Positions 11,323-21,862 of a stretch of DNA of 64,000 bases are shown piece by piece; position 1 is the stretch's first letter; every line of letters begins with the position of its first letter. The stretch lies in the NCBI GenBank assembly GCA_035236585.1, contig CP141132.1, positions 21,923,945-21,987,944 on the forward strand, given 5' to 3'. The notes under the pieces were generated by a model. That model did no database searches, was not told the DNA's origin, and saw only the letters and a list, made by a program, of their open reading frames with translations. The DNA comes from Warburgia ugandensis. Its lineage: Eukaryota > Streptophyta > Magnoliopsida > Canellales > Canellaceae. A program made the position numbers and the translations under genes.

Positions 11323-13905
11323 AATACCGAGTACGACAACAGGAAGGGCAAGGTTGTGGAGGGATAGTGATAGCAGTGGTGATCCCTTTGATTTGGCTGA
11401 TAGATAGCTCGACATGAGTGATTAGATGGACTACAATTTAAACCTATTTTATGGACTGAACATCTTTATTAGATGGATTGATTTATGACGTTATATATAT
11501 TATAGACATGTCTTTAAGTATGGTGGAATATTATGATGGATAGACCTCGGGCCACATTATTATACTTTTTAGATATTTATTGTTTTAAAAATAAAGGGGT
11601 CGCTAATTTTGACATTGGATTTGATATTAGTATTGTCTTAAATTTATTGCTGTGTACTTATATTTATCTTTTAATCATGGTCGTGATGTTTTTGGAAAAA
11701 GGAGATAACGCCTGAAGGTTTTTCAATAAATGTTATAATAAAATAATTAATAAAATATTTTGATTTTGGGATCCCGACTATAATTATTATTATATAAAAA
11801 ATGTTATAAAAACCCAAGGTGTCACAATTGTTCTTGATCATTCAAGATCCCATGGATCTTATTTGATCATCCTTGTCTTACTTATAATTTCTATTAGGGT
11901 TAGATAATTTACTAACCTTTTATGCTCTTATTATTATTATTCAACTAGTAAATGTTTTACTAGTTGAAGATGGCTTATTTCATCCTAAGTTTAGACATCT
12001 CCTCTTATTTCTAATTGACTTAGGCTTACTACTTGAATGACTGAACACAAAGTGGTTACTTCAATCCTCATGTATGAAAACGTTTACACCTCACAAACGT
12101 CAACGGAAGGTAGGGGAAGTGCGAGGCTCTATTAGAGACCCTCCTTAACCACAATGTTTAGCATTCACTAAAGTGGCCTTAGCTCAACCTTTCATAAGGT
12201 TCCTATGAGCATTTTAACCCTAAGTACTTTTTCTAATTAAGTTTAATTAAATTCATGAACATTTAAATGTCATTTATGGGGTTTATTATTCTCCTAGTTT
12301 GGGCCAAGGATTTGATAATCTTTATATTGTCCTACAAAATATAGCCCTTACTAATATTAAGTCAAAGTCATTCACTCATTTTAATTGTCCATGAATCTTT
12401 ATTTTCCATTAGTTTACATTTTTGGTGATTTATGCTTATTATATCTTAACAACTACTTAACAATTGAATCTACTAATAAAATTTGACAATAATTAAATTA
12501 TAAACTTTAAAGCATAAATCCAATACAAGTTTAACAACCATTTATGCTAACATGCTTCCTATGACTGTAACTTAACCTAATGGAATAAAACTATACTTAA
12601 ACTAGCATGATCCTAAGTTATGAAATACATGAAATTTTACTACTAATATAATAGAATCATGCTAAAATATCAAATTTAAACTAACATGGCTCTAAGATAA
12701 TTAAATCTACCAACCTAATAACAAATTAATAGCATTTAGAGCATAGCATGCTAAAATTTAAGAATTACACTGTCATGGTTCCTAATTTATAACATAAATC
12801 ACATTTACAATTCTATCATCAAATAAAAAAGAATTGAACTAATTATATTAAGATTATTAGAAACTTTTACTTATGTTCCAATCATTAGATCTTAGATCTT
12901 TTAATTTAGATCAAGGATTTTAATTACATGTAAGGCTTTTACTCCATTAAGATCCAAAGATCATATCCACTTGTTTTTGTCATATTTAATACATGATCTA
13001 ATTGGATTTTATCATCATCCCATTAATACAACCCATCCAAAGGGTCTGATCATGCTTGATCTCATTGATCAAGTCTCCTTTGTATTATTAGGATTTTTCT
13101 ATCATAATGGGTAGATTTCTCAATTTATCTTACATCTGTCAAAATAAAACATAGATATTACTTTATTTCAAAATTACTTCATCATTAAATCAAATTCCCA
13201 AGATCTGATCATCCCAGATATTGAAGATCATGAAAATTGGAAGCTTATTTCCTCAAAACAAAACATTTCTTGAAGATTTTTATCAATTTTATGATTTCAG
13301 AAGAAAATAGACATTAGAAGCTTTCCATAGCTTCTTTCCAATCTTGAATGGACGGTCCTGATCATTCGGGCAAAGCAGTCGTCGCACTTCCATCTAAGCT
13401 ATCCATCATATAGAAATGAAGGGTCTTGATCCTTACTTGATTTTTATAATTTTTAACCTAAACTTAATTTTATAAAATAAAATTTATACAAAATAACATG
13501 AAATAAGTATGGGAAGATTTTCACCTACATGATTGGAGAAAAATGTAGGTTTTACAGCCCAATTTTAAAGAAATATCCAGCTGATGATAAGATTGCTCAA
13601 TAATTGCTTGTTTTGTGATTTCCCATTGATTGCACTGTTGGATCTTGCAATTCATTTTGGAGTTTTGTAGATAAAGTAGTCTAGGATGATATGAATGGTA
13701 GTATTTGTGAGATTTGATTTGTAACGGAGTGCCTAATTGAATTTAGGTCTCTTATTCCAATCTAGAGAGAGGAGAGAGAAAGTGAAAGAAGAGAGATTTT
13801 TGGGAGTTTTGGAAATTTGGGTATGAATCTAGATATGGTTTTTTAGGTGAAGCAAGATAATTTTTGTGGGAATTTTAATGAACATTTTTGGAGGATTTTT
13901 GGGGT

Positions 13906-13915
13906 CTATTTATAG
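13906..13915 (-). promoter_or_regulatory. TATA box of LTR S1
   Basis: Minus-strand CTATAAATAG about 535 bases after the LTR start, followed by a CT-rich segment like the one after the S4 TATA box. Confidence 0.6.
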
Positions 13916-14447
13916 ATTTTTTGAAAATTTCATAATTACTTGTAATAATTATGTTTCAATTCTTTTGAATATTAAATTAACATTGGTTCCTCCAATACCA
14001 CCTCCTTCTCCACTATTAGATGGTAGTGTTTTGACCACTCATTACATATTTTCTAGCCATTGGATTCATTTGTGGGCCCCTTGTGGGCCCCACAGAGGTG
14101 TGAAAGGGCCATTTTGCCTTTTTATAGAGAAAAATCTATTTTATTCTCCCAAACTCAAAAGTGAGCGTACTTAGTTTTGTTGGAATTGTATTTCTGAGTA
14201 CATTTTAAATATTGATGCATTAGATCTCGGTTATGGGTAAAATTACCATTTTACCCTTTTATTCATCAAAATGAAGAAAATTAGGGATTTTTCATTTTGA
14301 GTAAATTCATAATTTATAAGTTTTAAATTGTGTTTTAATCTCTATAAAAACATAATTTCCAATAACTTAATATTCCAGCCCAAAATTTTTGAAAATTCAA
14401 ACTAAATTGATTTTCTTAATCAATTTAGACAAATTGGGGTTATTACA

Positions 14448-16140
14448 ATAAAGTACTCATTCATTGTGTACAATGATTTTTCTTTTTTGTTGTATATATA
14501 GTCAAGAACAAAAGCTTACAAAGAAGGGTATAGATTTGATTGATTAGATACATCAATGGATAGGATAGATAGTATGGAAAGTAATTACTTAGGATGATTA
14601 CATGTAGGCAAGTTGCTTAACAACATTAATACTATAATGATTATACCTATTATGAGCATCCCGATCCTACTCCTTCAAGGAAATCAAGCTCCACATACAA
14701 TGGTTATTATTAGGAACCAGTGAATGCACCTATGCATTCATATAACCTAGCAATAACTACTATCCTAAGATAAACTATCAAAATAGATGGGCTAGGCATC
14801 ATGAGAAACCATGGTCTCAAGATTATCAACCATATTAGGAAGAACCATCATGGTCCCACCCTAATTAACCCTATCATGATTATCAATAATATCAGGGACA
14901 ACCCTTTTTCAGTACCCAAATGTCACAGCAATACTAGACATATGAGTTGTTTCCTCTACAATAGGAGGAACAATCATTAAATGAGAAGTAAAATGTAGAA
15001 CGTTTGCGATGACTTAATCAAAGAATTGATAGAAATCTTGTGGCAATTACAAATTGGACTGAGGAAATGAAATAAATTAGGAAGGAGAGTGAAAGAACAT
15101 TTGAGAGACTTTCAATGTGGAAATTACCAATTCCTGTTGAATCTTAGAGTTTTTCACCAACATTGACTATTAATACTGATGATAGGATGAAAAATCTTAC
15201 AAGTATTCTAAGCAATAAAGTCCACAACCATTCATAGAAACCTCCAACTCATATCTATTTGAGCAATATCCTGCTCCTTGTTACAATTATGATGAAGAGA
15301 TTTTCATTGATGAAGAGAATGAATCTATAGAAACATCTAACTTAGATCCTCTTGAATTGTATCCTACTTATTTTTATGAATTTGATGAAGACATATGTAT
15401 TGAGGAAGTAAATGAGTTGTTGGATACTACGTCTTTGATGGACACTTCTTAATATCAAGCTAGAGTAGAAACCTTTGTAGAGCCTAAAATACAAATTGAG
15501 CCTTGCAACGTAGAAGATATACCTGATTGGGACCTATAGACCTTATTCAAACATTCACAAGATAGTAAGCTTGCTTGAAACCTTACATGTACTAGTTGAA
15601 AAGGAAGAAGAAGAAGAGTGCATTGATGTACTTACCCTACATCAACTAACTCTTGGAAACACATTAAAAGAGAATAAGGTTTAAGCCTAACCATGTCCCT
15701 ACCTCTAATAATACAAGAGCAACCTTTAAGGGAAGAGTAGAGTCAACTTATACCCCTATTTCAAGACAATGTAAGGGAAATGGAGAACATAGATGAAATG
15801 AATATAATGGTCCATGTTATCCCTAAATTTGATCAAGATTGGTACAATTCACCTTGAATTGATCCTAAGAAATTCTCGGTGTGTCAAGATGTCACTATAT
15901 TACCACTGCCTCGCAATACAAGGTGGAGGAATTATATTGACTACTGTGAAATTTAGAAGATGATGCATTATCAATATGATTCACCACAACTCAAAATCAT
16001 TGTGATCTATAGTGTCTTAATGTTACCACCACTAAAAATCTCCAAGCGGAGGCAATATATAGACTACCACAAGATTCTGAAGTGGCGTGAGAAATCTTGT
16101 TAGGGTTAGGATTAGGAGAATTAGTTGAACTAGCTAGGTA
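14448..16140 (+). pseudogene. Decayed internal ORF of E1 (gag-like or lineage-specific)
   Basis: Several frames hold broken but protein-like stretches. Near 14,660-14,900 they are rich in Tyr, Asn and Pro; near 14,990-15,150 there is an amphipathic segment (LIKELIEILWQL type); near 15,280-15,540 they are strongly acidic (Glu/Asp-rich). At about 15,890-16,090 two related modules read (L)PLPRNTRWRNYIDY and LPPLKISKRRQYIDYHKILK. Many stops break them. There is no zinc knuckle, protease, RT or integrase. I do not recognise the family beyond its place in a non-autonomous Athila/Tat-type element. Confidence 0.5.
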
Positions 16141-16184
16141 CAGGTTTAGATGGTTAGATTAGTTATAGGCCATGTTTGGCTAAT

Positions 16185-16314
16185 GACATTAAACTTAGCA
16201 CTTATTGGGAGATAACTCAGAAGTTTTTCAAATCTCAGTCTTCGACATCTTTCCATTATCATATAGGGTCCTATGTTCACAAACATTGAGGACAATGTTT
16301 AATTCAGTTTGGGG
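16185..16314 (+). other. Conserved 3' block of Athila/Tat elements (E1 copy)
   Basis: Two motifs about 95 bases apart: CACTTATTGGGAGATAACTCA near 16,200, then ACATTGAGGACAATGTTT with CAGTTTGGGGGAG at 16,283-16,316. E2 carries both motifs in the same order and spacing on the minus strand (57,095-56,946). The G-run resembles an internal polypurine tract. Confidence 0.7.
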
Positions 16315-17224
16315 GAGTCAAAATGCATGAAATCTCTAAGCCTTTTTGGCATTTTTGAATTTATTTTTTTATGATAAGTTCCTTTATAAAGATGAGAATC
16401 CATATTTTCTAAATATTCAGCTCTTAGTTGAACTTTAGCTTATTAATAGAGTTGCATACAATTAATTCACTACTTTATTCTTTTTCTAAAGTATTTAAAA
16501 AAAAATTAAACTCAAAACATTAATTGCACAAAATAGCTATATATAGTTTAAGTTGAAGAGAAAATATAACTTAGAGATCTTGAAGAAAATCTATGGAGAT
16601 TTATAACCCAAGTGAGTTTTGAGCTATTATTCCTTTCTAAAGGTTATACATAAATTTAAAATTTACTTCAATGGCCATTATTTCTCAGTTGCTCTCATTA
16701 TTCTTTGTCTTGGTCAACTATTAAGAAAATACAAAAGACTGTGACATATATTTCTTAACTTTATGATCATCTTTAAGACATACGAAACTTAGGTAATGAT
16801 AGAGGCTATCCTTGGTAAACCAATAGCCAATAGCCTTCCCTATATTATTTTTTGCTAGTTAGCCCATTGAGCCTTTTAAAATAAACCTTTTTTTGTCAAC
16901 CAATCGACCTTTACATACATTAAACCCCTAATATATATATTCCATTTATTTTAAAATATATATAGAAGATTGAAGAACATCTTGAGAAAAAGTATGAACA
17001 ATACAATTCAAGAGATGAACATTAAAATGGTGAAAAGGGAGAAAAAGTTCAAAAAGGCATATATAAAGCCAAGAGAAAAAGGAAACAAAAAGATGAGCAA
17101 TGAGAAAGAAGAATGCTCACTCTTGCAAGGAAAAATGGAAAAGTTGTGAATACAATAATAGAAGACCTTTACATATTTTCGCAACAACCTTTATTTACCT
17201 TTATATCCATTCTAGTGATAACCC
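16315..17224 (+). other. 3' untranslated region of E1, first part
   Basis: AT-rich with no coding potential; interrupted by L1 and resuming at 20,361. Confidence 0.55.
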
Positions 17225-20027
17225 TTACCTAAGCCTACATTCCTTAACTGCCCAACATTCTGATCCATAGAGCATGGTTGGCATTATAACCATCCCATAG
17301 AATTTTCCTTTTAGTTTGAGTGGCACCCATCAATCACACAAAACTCCAAATGCACATCTCCATTTGTTCCAACCCACTTGAATTCTCTGGATAGCCTCCC
17401 TCTCAATCTCTCCATTCTCACGAATCATTGATCCTAAGTACCAAAAGTGGTCTTTGACAGGGACTTCTTGGTTATCAATCTTGACTGGTGTTCTACTCCT
17501 ACTTTCCTTGCTAAAATTACATTCCATATATTCTGTCTTAGTTCAACTAATTTTAAATCCTTCAGATTCTAATGCTTCTCTCCATAATTCTAGCTTTATG
17601 TTTACACCCTCCCTTATCTCATCAAGTAAGACTATATCATCTGCAAATAACATGCACTAGGGAATCTCCTTGTACAGATGTTTTGTTAGCTCATCCATAA
17701 CCAATGTCAAAAGGTATGGACTCAATGCCGATCATTGGTGCAATCCTATAGTGACAAGAAAATCACTGACCAGTCACACTACTAGTGGTCTTAGCATTTG
17801 TTACCGCTCCCTCATACATATCTTTAATTATGTCCATATATCCTTACGAAACCCCTTTACCACCCAACACTCTCCATATTAACTCTCTAGGGACTCTATC
17901 ATAAGCTTTCTCTATATCAATAAAGACCATGTGGAGGTCTTCCCTCTTCTCCCTATATTTCTCTACTAATTGTCTTAGTAAGAAAATAGCCTCCATGGTA
18001 GACCTCCCAAGCATGAAACCAAACTGATTCTCTGATACACTTGTTTCATGTCATAGCCTCTTCTCAATCACTCTTTCAAAAAGTTTCATAGTGTGACTGA
18101 TAAGTTTGATCCCTTGATAATTAATGCAGCTCTATATGTCTCCTTTATTCTTATAGATTGGTACAATAGAGCTTTTCCTCCACTCATCAGGCATTTTCTT
18201 TGATTTTATAATCTTGTTAAGCAACTTGGTCAACCAAACTACCCCAATATCTCCCATATGCTTCCAAACCTCTATTGGTATACCATCATGCCCCATGGCC
18301 TTTCCTGATTTCATCTTTTTCAAGGCCTCTTTTATTTCAGGTATTCTAATCCTACATTCATACCTATAATATCCAATGTTATTTTGATTTATAGTATTTT
18401 CAATCCTTATATTCTCATGGCCATTGTCATTTAACAAATTTTGAAAGTATGTTTCCCACCCTTGTTTGATCTCATCATCTTTGACTAATACCCTATGATC
18501 ATCGCTTCTAATACACCTAACATGATCTAAGTCCTTACCCTTCTGTTCTCTTACTTTTGCAAGTTTAAACACATCTTTCTCACCTTCTCTTGTTCCTAGT
18601 CTATTGTGAAGCTCATCATATGCTTTAATTTTAGCCTCACTTACCATTCTATTAGCAACGTTTTTAGCATTCTTATATTGTTCATAGTTTTCATTATTTC
18701 TAATCTTTTGCCATGCTTTAAAATGCATCCATTTTTCTTTAATAGCTTTTTGAACTATTTCACTCCACCACCATGTTTCCTTTGCTAATACCCTTTTACC
18801 TTTAGATACTCCTAAGACATCTTTTGCCACTTTCTTAATGCACTCATCCATAGTAGTCCTCATAATATTTACTTCTGTTTCATAGTTCCACTTTCCTTCT
18901 ACCATCAACTTATTTTTGAAGGAGGTTATTTTCTCTCCTTTTAAGTTCCACCACTTAGTTTTTGGATGTGTATTAAGTTTAGTTCTCTTACTCCATCTTT
19001 TGATATGGATATCCATAACCATTAACCTATGTTGTGAGGTCAAACTCTCACCAGGTATCACCTTACAATCCTTAAATGTAGATTGTTCATTATTTCCAAA
19101 TAGAAAAAAGTCTATTTGGCTTTTATGAAGTCCACTTTTAAAGGTTATTAAATGTTCATCCCTCTTCTTAAAGAGTGTATTTGCAATGGACAGGTTATAT
19201 GATAAAGAAAAATTGAGGATATTCTCCCCCATCTCATTTCGTTCACCTATACCATATCCTTTGTGTATTCTACCATATCCTTCCTTATCTTTTCCTACAT
19301 AGCCATTTAAGTCTGCACCTATAAATATCCCCTCAGTGTTGGGAACTTTTTGCATGACTCCCTCCATATCTTCCCAAAACTGTTTCTTGATTATCTCTTG
19401 TAACCCTACTTGTGGTGTGTATGCACTTATAATATTTATAATCTACTCTCCTAGAACAATTTTTATTATTATAATTCTATCGCTAGTTCTTTTAACATCC
19501 ACAACTTTATCCTTTAATTCCTTATCCACTATTATTCCTATGCCATTTCTGTTATTTTCCTTTCCTATGTACCATAATTTATAGCAATCTATTTCTCTTG
19601 CTTTAGCCCCTTTCCACTTGGTTTCTTGGATACAAGCAATGTTGACTCTCCTACGTTTCATCACGTCTACTAACTCCAAACTCTTACTAGTTAGTGTCCC
19701 TATATTCCATGTGGCGATACGAATCTTATGTTCTGGCGATACCCTATTTACTATTGCCTTTCTCAACCTCCATGGTATGAACCCATGTCCACTTTTCACT
19801 GCACCTAGGTACTGATGCAGCGCGTCGCTTTCGAGCGGATGCTCTAGTAGCCCTTGTCCATTTTTCACTATACTCGAGATCCGATGTAACGTGTCACTTT
19901 TGGGAGAACACCCTAGCAGCCCTTGCCTATTTTTCACCTCACCTGGGATCTGATGTAGCACGTCGCTTCTGGGAGAATGCCCTAGTAGCCCTTGCCTAGC
20001 TTGAGGGAATGTCTGTTTTCGATTCAT
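17225..20027 (-). pseudogene. RTE endonuclease-reverse transcriptase ORF, with stops
   Basis: The frame opens at 20,027 and runs to 18,132 with a single in-frame stop at 19,443-19,445. A second stop at 18,132-18,134 is followed by more stops and shifts. Endonuclease landmarks: IATWNIGTL (near 19,720), QETKW (near 19,620), GADLNGYVG (near 19,310), and TSQHRLMVMDI near 19,020. RT landmarks: KSGKAMGHDGIPIEVWKH (near 18,300), NQFGFMLGRSTM (near 18,020), VFIDIEKAYDRVP (near 17,910) and an intact FADD catalytic box near 17,640. The product would nick target DNA and reverse-transcribe its RNA. The copy is inactive. Confidence 0.88.
19785..19991 (-). repeat. Three tandem 69-bp units encoding 23-residue repeats in L1
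   Basis: In-frame units at 19,923-19,991, 19,854-19,922 and 19,785-19,853 each encode a GLLx(H/C)(S/P)xxSDxLHxxxxxVK peptide just upstream of the endonuclease domain. L2 has a related array at about 24,340-24,570. Confidence 0.85.
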
Positions 20028-20360
20028 GTTATATTTGGGTTGCCATATTTTTTAAAAAGTTGAAGATGATTTTCATTTCTTCCTTACAAACTAATATACA
20101 TTCATTTGCAAGCATAAAAGAAACAACAAAACCATCTTCAGCTTCACCCTTGCTTGCTGGCTATCTAACGCAAGGGTTGCCATATTTTAAGAAGAGGGGG
20201 ATGATTTTCATTTCTTCCTCACAAACTAATATACAAATGCATATTCATTTGTAAGAAAGAAATAACAAAATCATCTTCAACTTCTCCCTTGCCGACTGGC
20301 TCCTGAAGCAGGACCCTCCTCCTTTTTCATCCGGGCTTGGGACTGTCATTGGAGGAGTTA

Positions 20361-20714
20361 TAGCACACACTCACCTACCAAAGTTTAATGAAATAATGGG
20401 ATATCTTTAGCATAAGGGTAGGATTTTTTAATCTTTTTGTTCATCTATATTAGGAGGCTAAAGGTAGGTACTTAATATAAGTTGAATAAAAAAAAAAACA
20501 TTCACAGATGAATTAAGCATTTTCATAAAAATTTTGGGAAATTTATGGGTATATTTACTAAAAACCCTCATGAGGCATAACTCGTCCACTAGGGGTATCC
20601 TGAGGGTTCAAAGGCTTGTTGCATGTGCTAAATGGAATCATGAGTACCTACAAAAAATAAAACCATTTATTTTTCATGATTTGTCATATTTTTTCTTGGG
20701 ACTAGCAAAAAGAA
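20361..20714 (+). other. 3' untranslated region of E1, second part
   Basis: The segment 20,545-20,710 (ACCCTCATGAGGCATAAC, GGCTTGTTGCATGTG) matches E2 on the minus strand at about 55,560-55,420, directly upstream of the E2 3' LTR. This fixes the E1 3' LTR start near 20,715. The polypurine tract itself is too decayed to place. Confidence 0.65.
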
Positions 20715-21560
20715 AACCAATTAGTTAATGACAACAATTTGATATTTTGTAGGTTTAGAGGTTAATCTAATGTAAGCATATGAGTAATCATATTTTCTAC
20801 GATTTAATGAGAGTTTTCCACTGTTTGTAGGAAGTGAGATGATAATTCAACGACTGAGATGGATAGAGATGAAAATTGATAGCCAAGATCAAAAGATCGA
20901 GTCAAAGCCTCAAAATCATATCTTCAACATGAGATCAAGGGTCTTGATCATCTTGATATTACTTGAATATGGAATGAAAGGATTCAAAGGTGGCCAAAGT
21001 GGGCCCATGCATAAGCCATGCAAAGTCTACCAACTTTGCATAGGATTCACTTAAGCCACCTAGTCATATTCAAGCCATGAAGAAGGTGAAAAGCTAAGGA
21101 ACCTAGCTAGCCACCATAGCCAAGGAGTTGAGTCACAAAGTCAAGCCAAAAGAACCCTAAGGCCAGCAATGAAGCCAAACCAATGGAGCTCTCAAAGTTA
21201 ACCATCGAGCCACATGAGCTAAGCTACATGGAAGTCCAGGATTGGAGGTGAATCCAAAGAAATATCCTTAGGATTTCTAGAGTTAGTTTGAAGATAAATG
21301 ATAAAAAATCTACTAGGATAAGGTAGCATGTGGACTGATAGAAACATACCACTCCATTTTTATTATTTTTTCATATTTTTTTCTCATTTTTCATCTCACC
21401 ACTAAGGGGCACTACGAATTTTACTTTCCCACACAAGAGTCCTCATGGGATCAACCCACTAATTACAAAAATCATTCGAGTCCTCATGGGATTGACCTCC
21501 ATCACGTGAATTACTACAACTGATTCATGCTCTTGCAAGCTAATACTTAAAATCACAGCA
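20715..21560 (+). repeat. 3' LTR of E1 (internally deleted)
   Basis: Matches the 5' LTR over 21,066-21,433 and again at the end (21,470-21,560), but lacks about 1.8 kb between these blocks. The GAGTCCTCATGGGAT motif is duplicated (near 21,436 and 21,478). The start region (about 20,830-20,960) matches the E2 3' LTR at 55,160-55,050 on the minus strand. Confidence 0.75.
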
Positions 21561-21603
21561 ATATGACTTTTGACATGTAGGACTATATGTGATAAGGTTA
21601 ATT

Positions 21604-21617
21604 GAGCTTTGATACCA
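21604..21617 (-). promoter_or_regulatory. Primer-binding site, tRNA-Met type (G)
   Basis: Minus-strand TGGTATCAAAGCTC, close to the TGGTATCAGAGC primer site of many plant LTR elements, placed four bases after a CA at the end of LTR G. Confidence 0.75.
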
Positions 21618-21862
21618 ACTATGACTACCCAAGTTTTCAAACAACTTTTCTTTACTTTATAAATGAAAAAAGAGGAAATAATTTTCTAAATATTTGTAAA
21701 AAAGAAAGAAATAAAAGAGTGTCATCAGTGCTAGATAATGTAATTTAGAAGTTCTGAATGCCAAGAGATTATATTTAAGAATCTTAAATCGTATCTTAAA
21801 AATTTTTAAGATCTATCCAATCACATTTCATAGTCCAATTGTATAAATTTGTATACATACAT

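Larger units (their letters stand above)
8730..11826 (+). mobile_element. Complete solo LTR with 5-bp target duplication (S2)
   Basis: Starts TGTAATATCCTC, ends AAGGTGTCACA, and is flanked on both sides by ATTGT (8,725-8,729 and 11,827-11,831). Removing it rejoins the surrounding S1 sequence. The length of 3,097 bases and terminal sequences fit Tekay/Del-type chromovirus LTRs; family assignment is by terminal style only. No internal region or coding capacity is present, as expected after LTR-LTR recombination. A TATA box lies about 700 bases in and a stem-loop about 500 bases from the end. Confidence 0.9.
7742..14447 (-). mobile_element. Solo LTR of chromovirus type (S1), interrupted by S2
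   Basis: On the minus strand it begins TGTAATAACCCC at 14,447 and ends CCTAGGTTGTCACA at 7,742, giving a TG...CA LTR of about 3.6 kb after subtracting S2. It aligns along its length with S3 and S4 on the plus strand: the start and TATA region match 59,361-60,000, and the stem-loop near the end matches 54,586-54,623 and 63,821-63,860. There is no internal coding region, so it is a solo LTR. Flanking pentamers (AGGAA and ATAAA) do not match, so the target duplication is lost or the LTR arose by recombination between different copies. It sits in the E1 leader. Confidence 0.75.
17225..20360 (-). mobile_element. RTE-type LINE retrotransposon, lacking its 3' end (L1)
   Basis: Minus-strand non-LTR element with apurinic-type endonuclease followed by reverse transcriptase, as in the plant RTE clade. 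The 5' leader (20,280-20,360) with its GGTCCCAAGCCCGG-type sequence matches the L2 leader at 24,745-24,827. It stops after the AVKECRLR segment, so the end of the ORF and the 3' tail seen in L2 are absent. Losing the 3' end is unlike ordinary LINE 5' truncation and implies later deletion. It interrupts the 3' untranslated region of E1. No target duplication was found. Confidence 0.85.
4555..21560 (+). mobile_element. Non-autonomous Athila/Tat-like LTR element with nested insertions (E1)
   Basis: Parts in order: 5' LTR (4,555-6,888, left end cut by K), tRNA-Asp-type primer site (6,890-6,907), leader, decayed ORF (14,448-16,140), conserved 3' block (16,185-16,314), 3' untranslated region and 3' LTR (about 20,715-21,560). 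About 370 bases are shared as a direct repeat between 4,590-4,960 and 21,066-21,433, which identifies the two LTRs. The element is split by S1 (7,742-14,447) and L1 (17,225-20,360). Without them the internal part is about 4 kb and shows no RT, RNase H or integrase, so it would have needed enzymes from a related element such as E2. Confidence 0.75.

Noticed and set aside
13866..14174. 102-residue open frame on the plus strand
   Set aside because: Antisense to the promoter part of LTR S1 and includes its TATA box; no domain.
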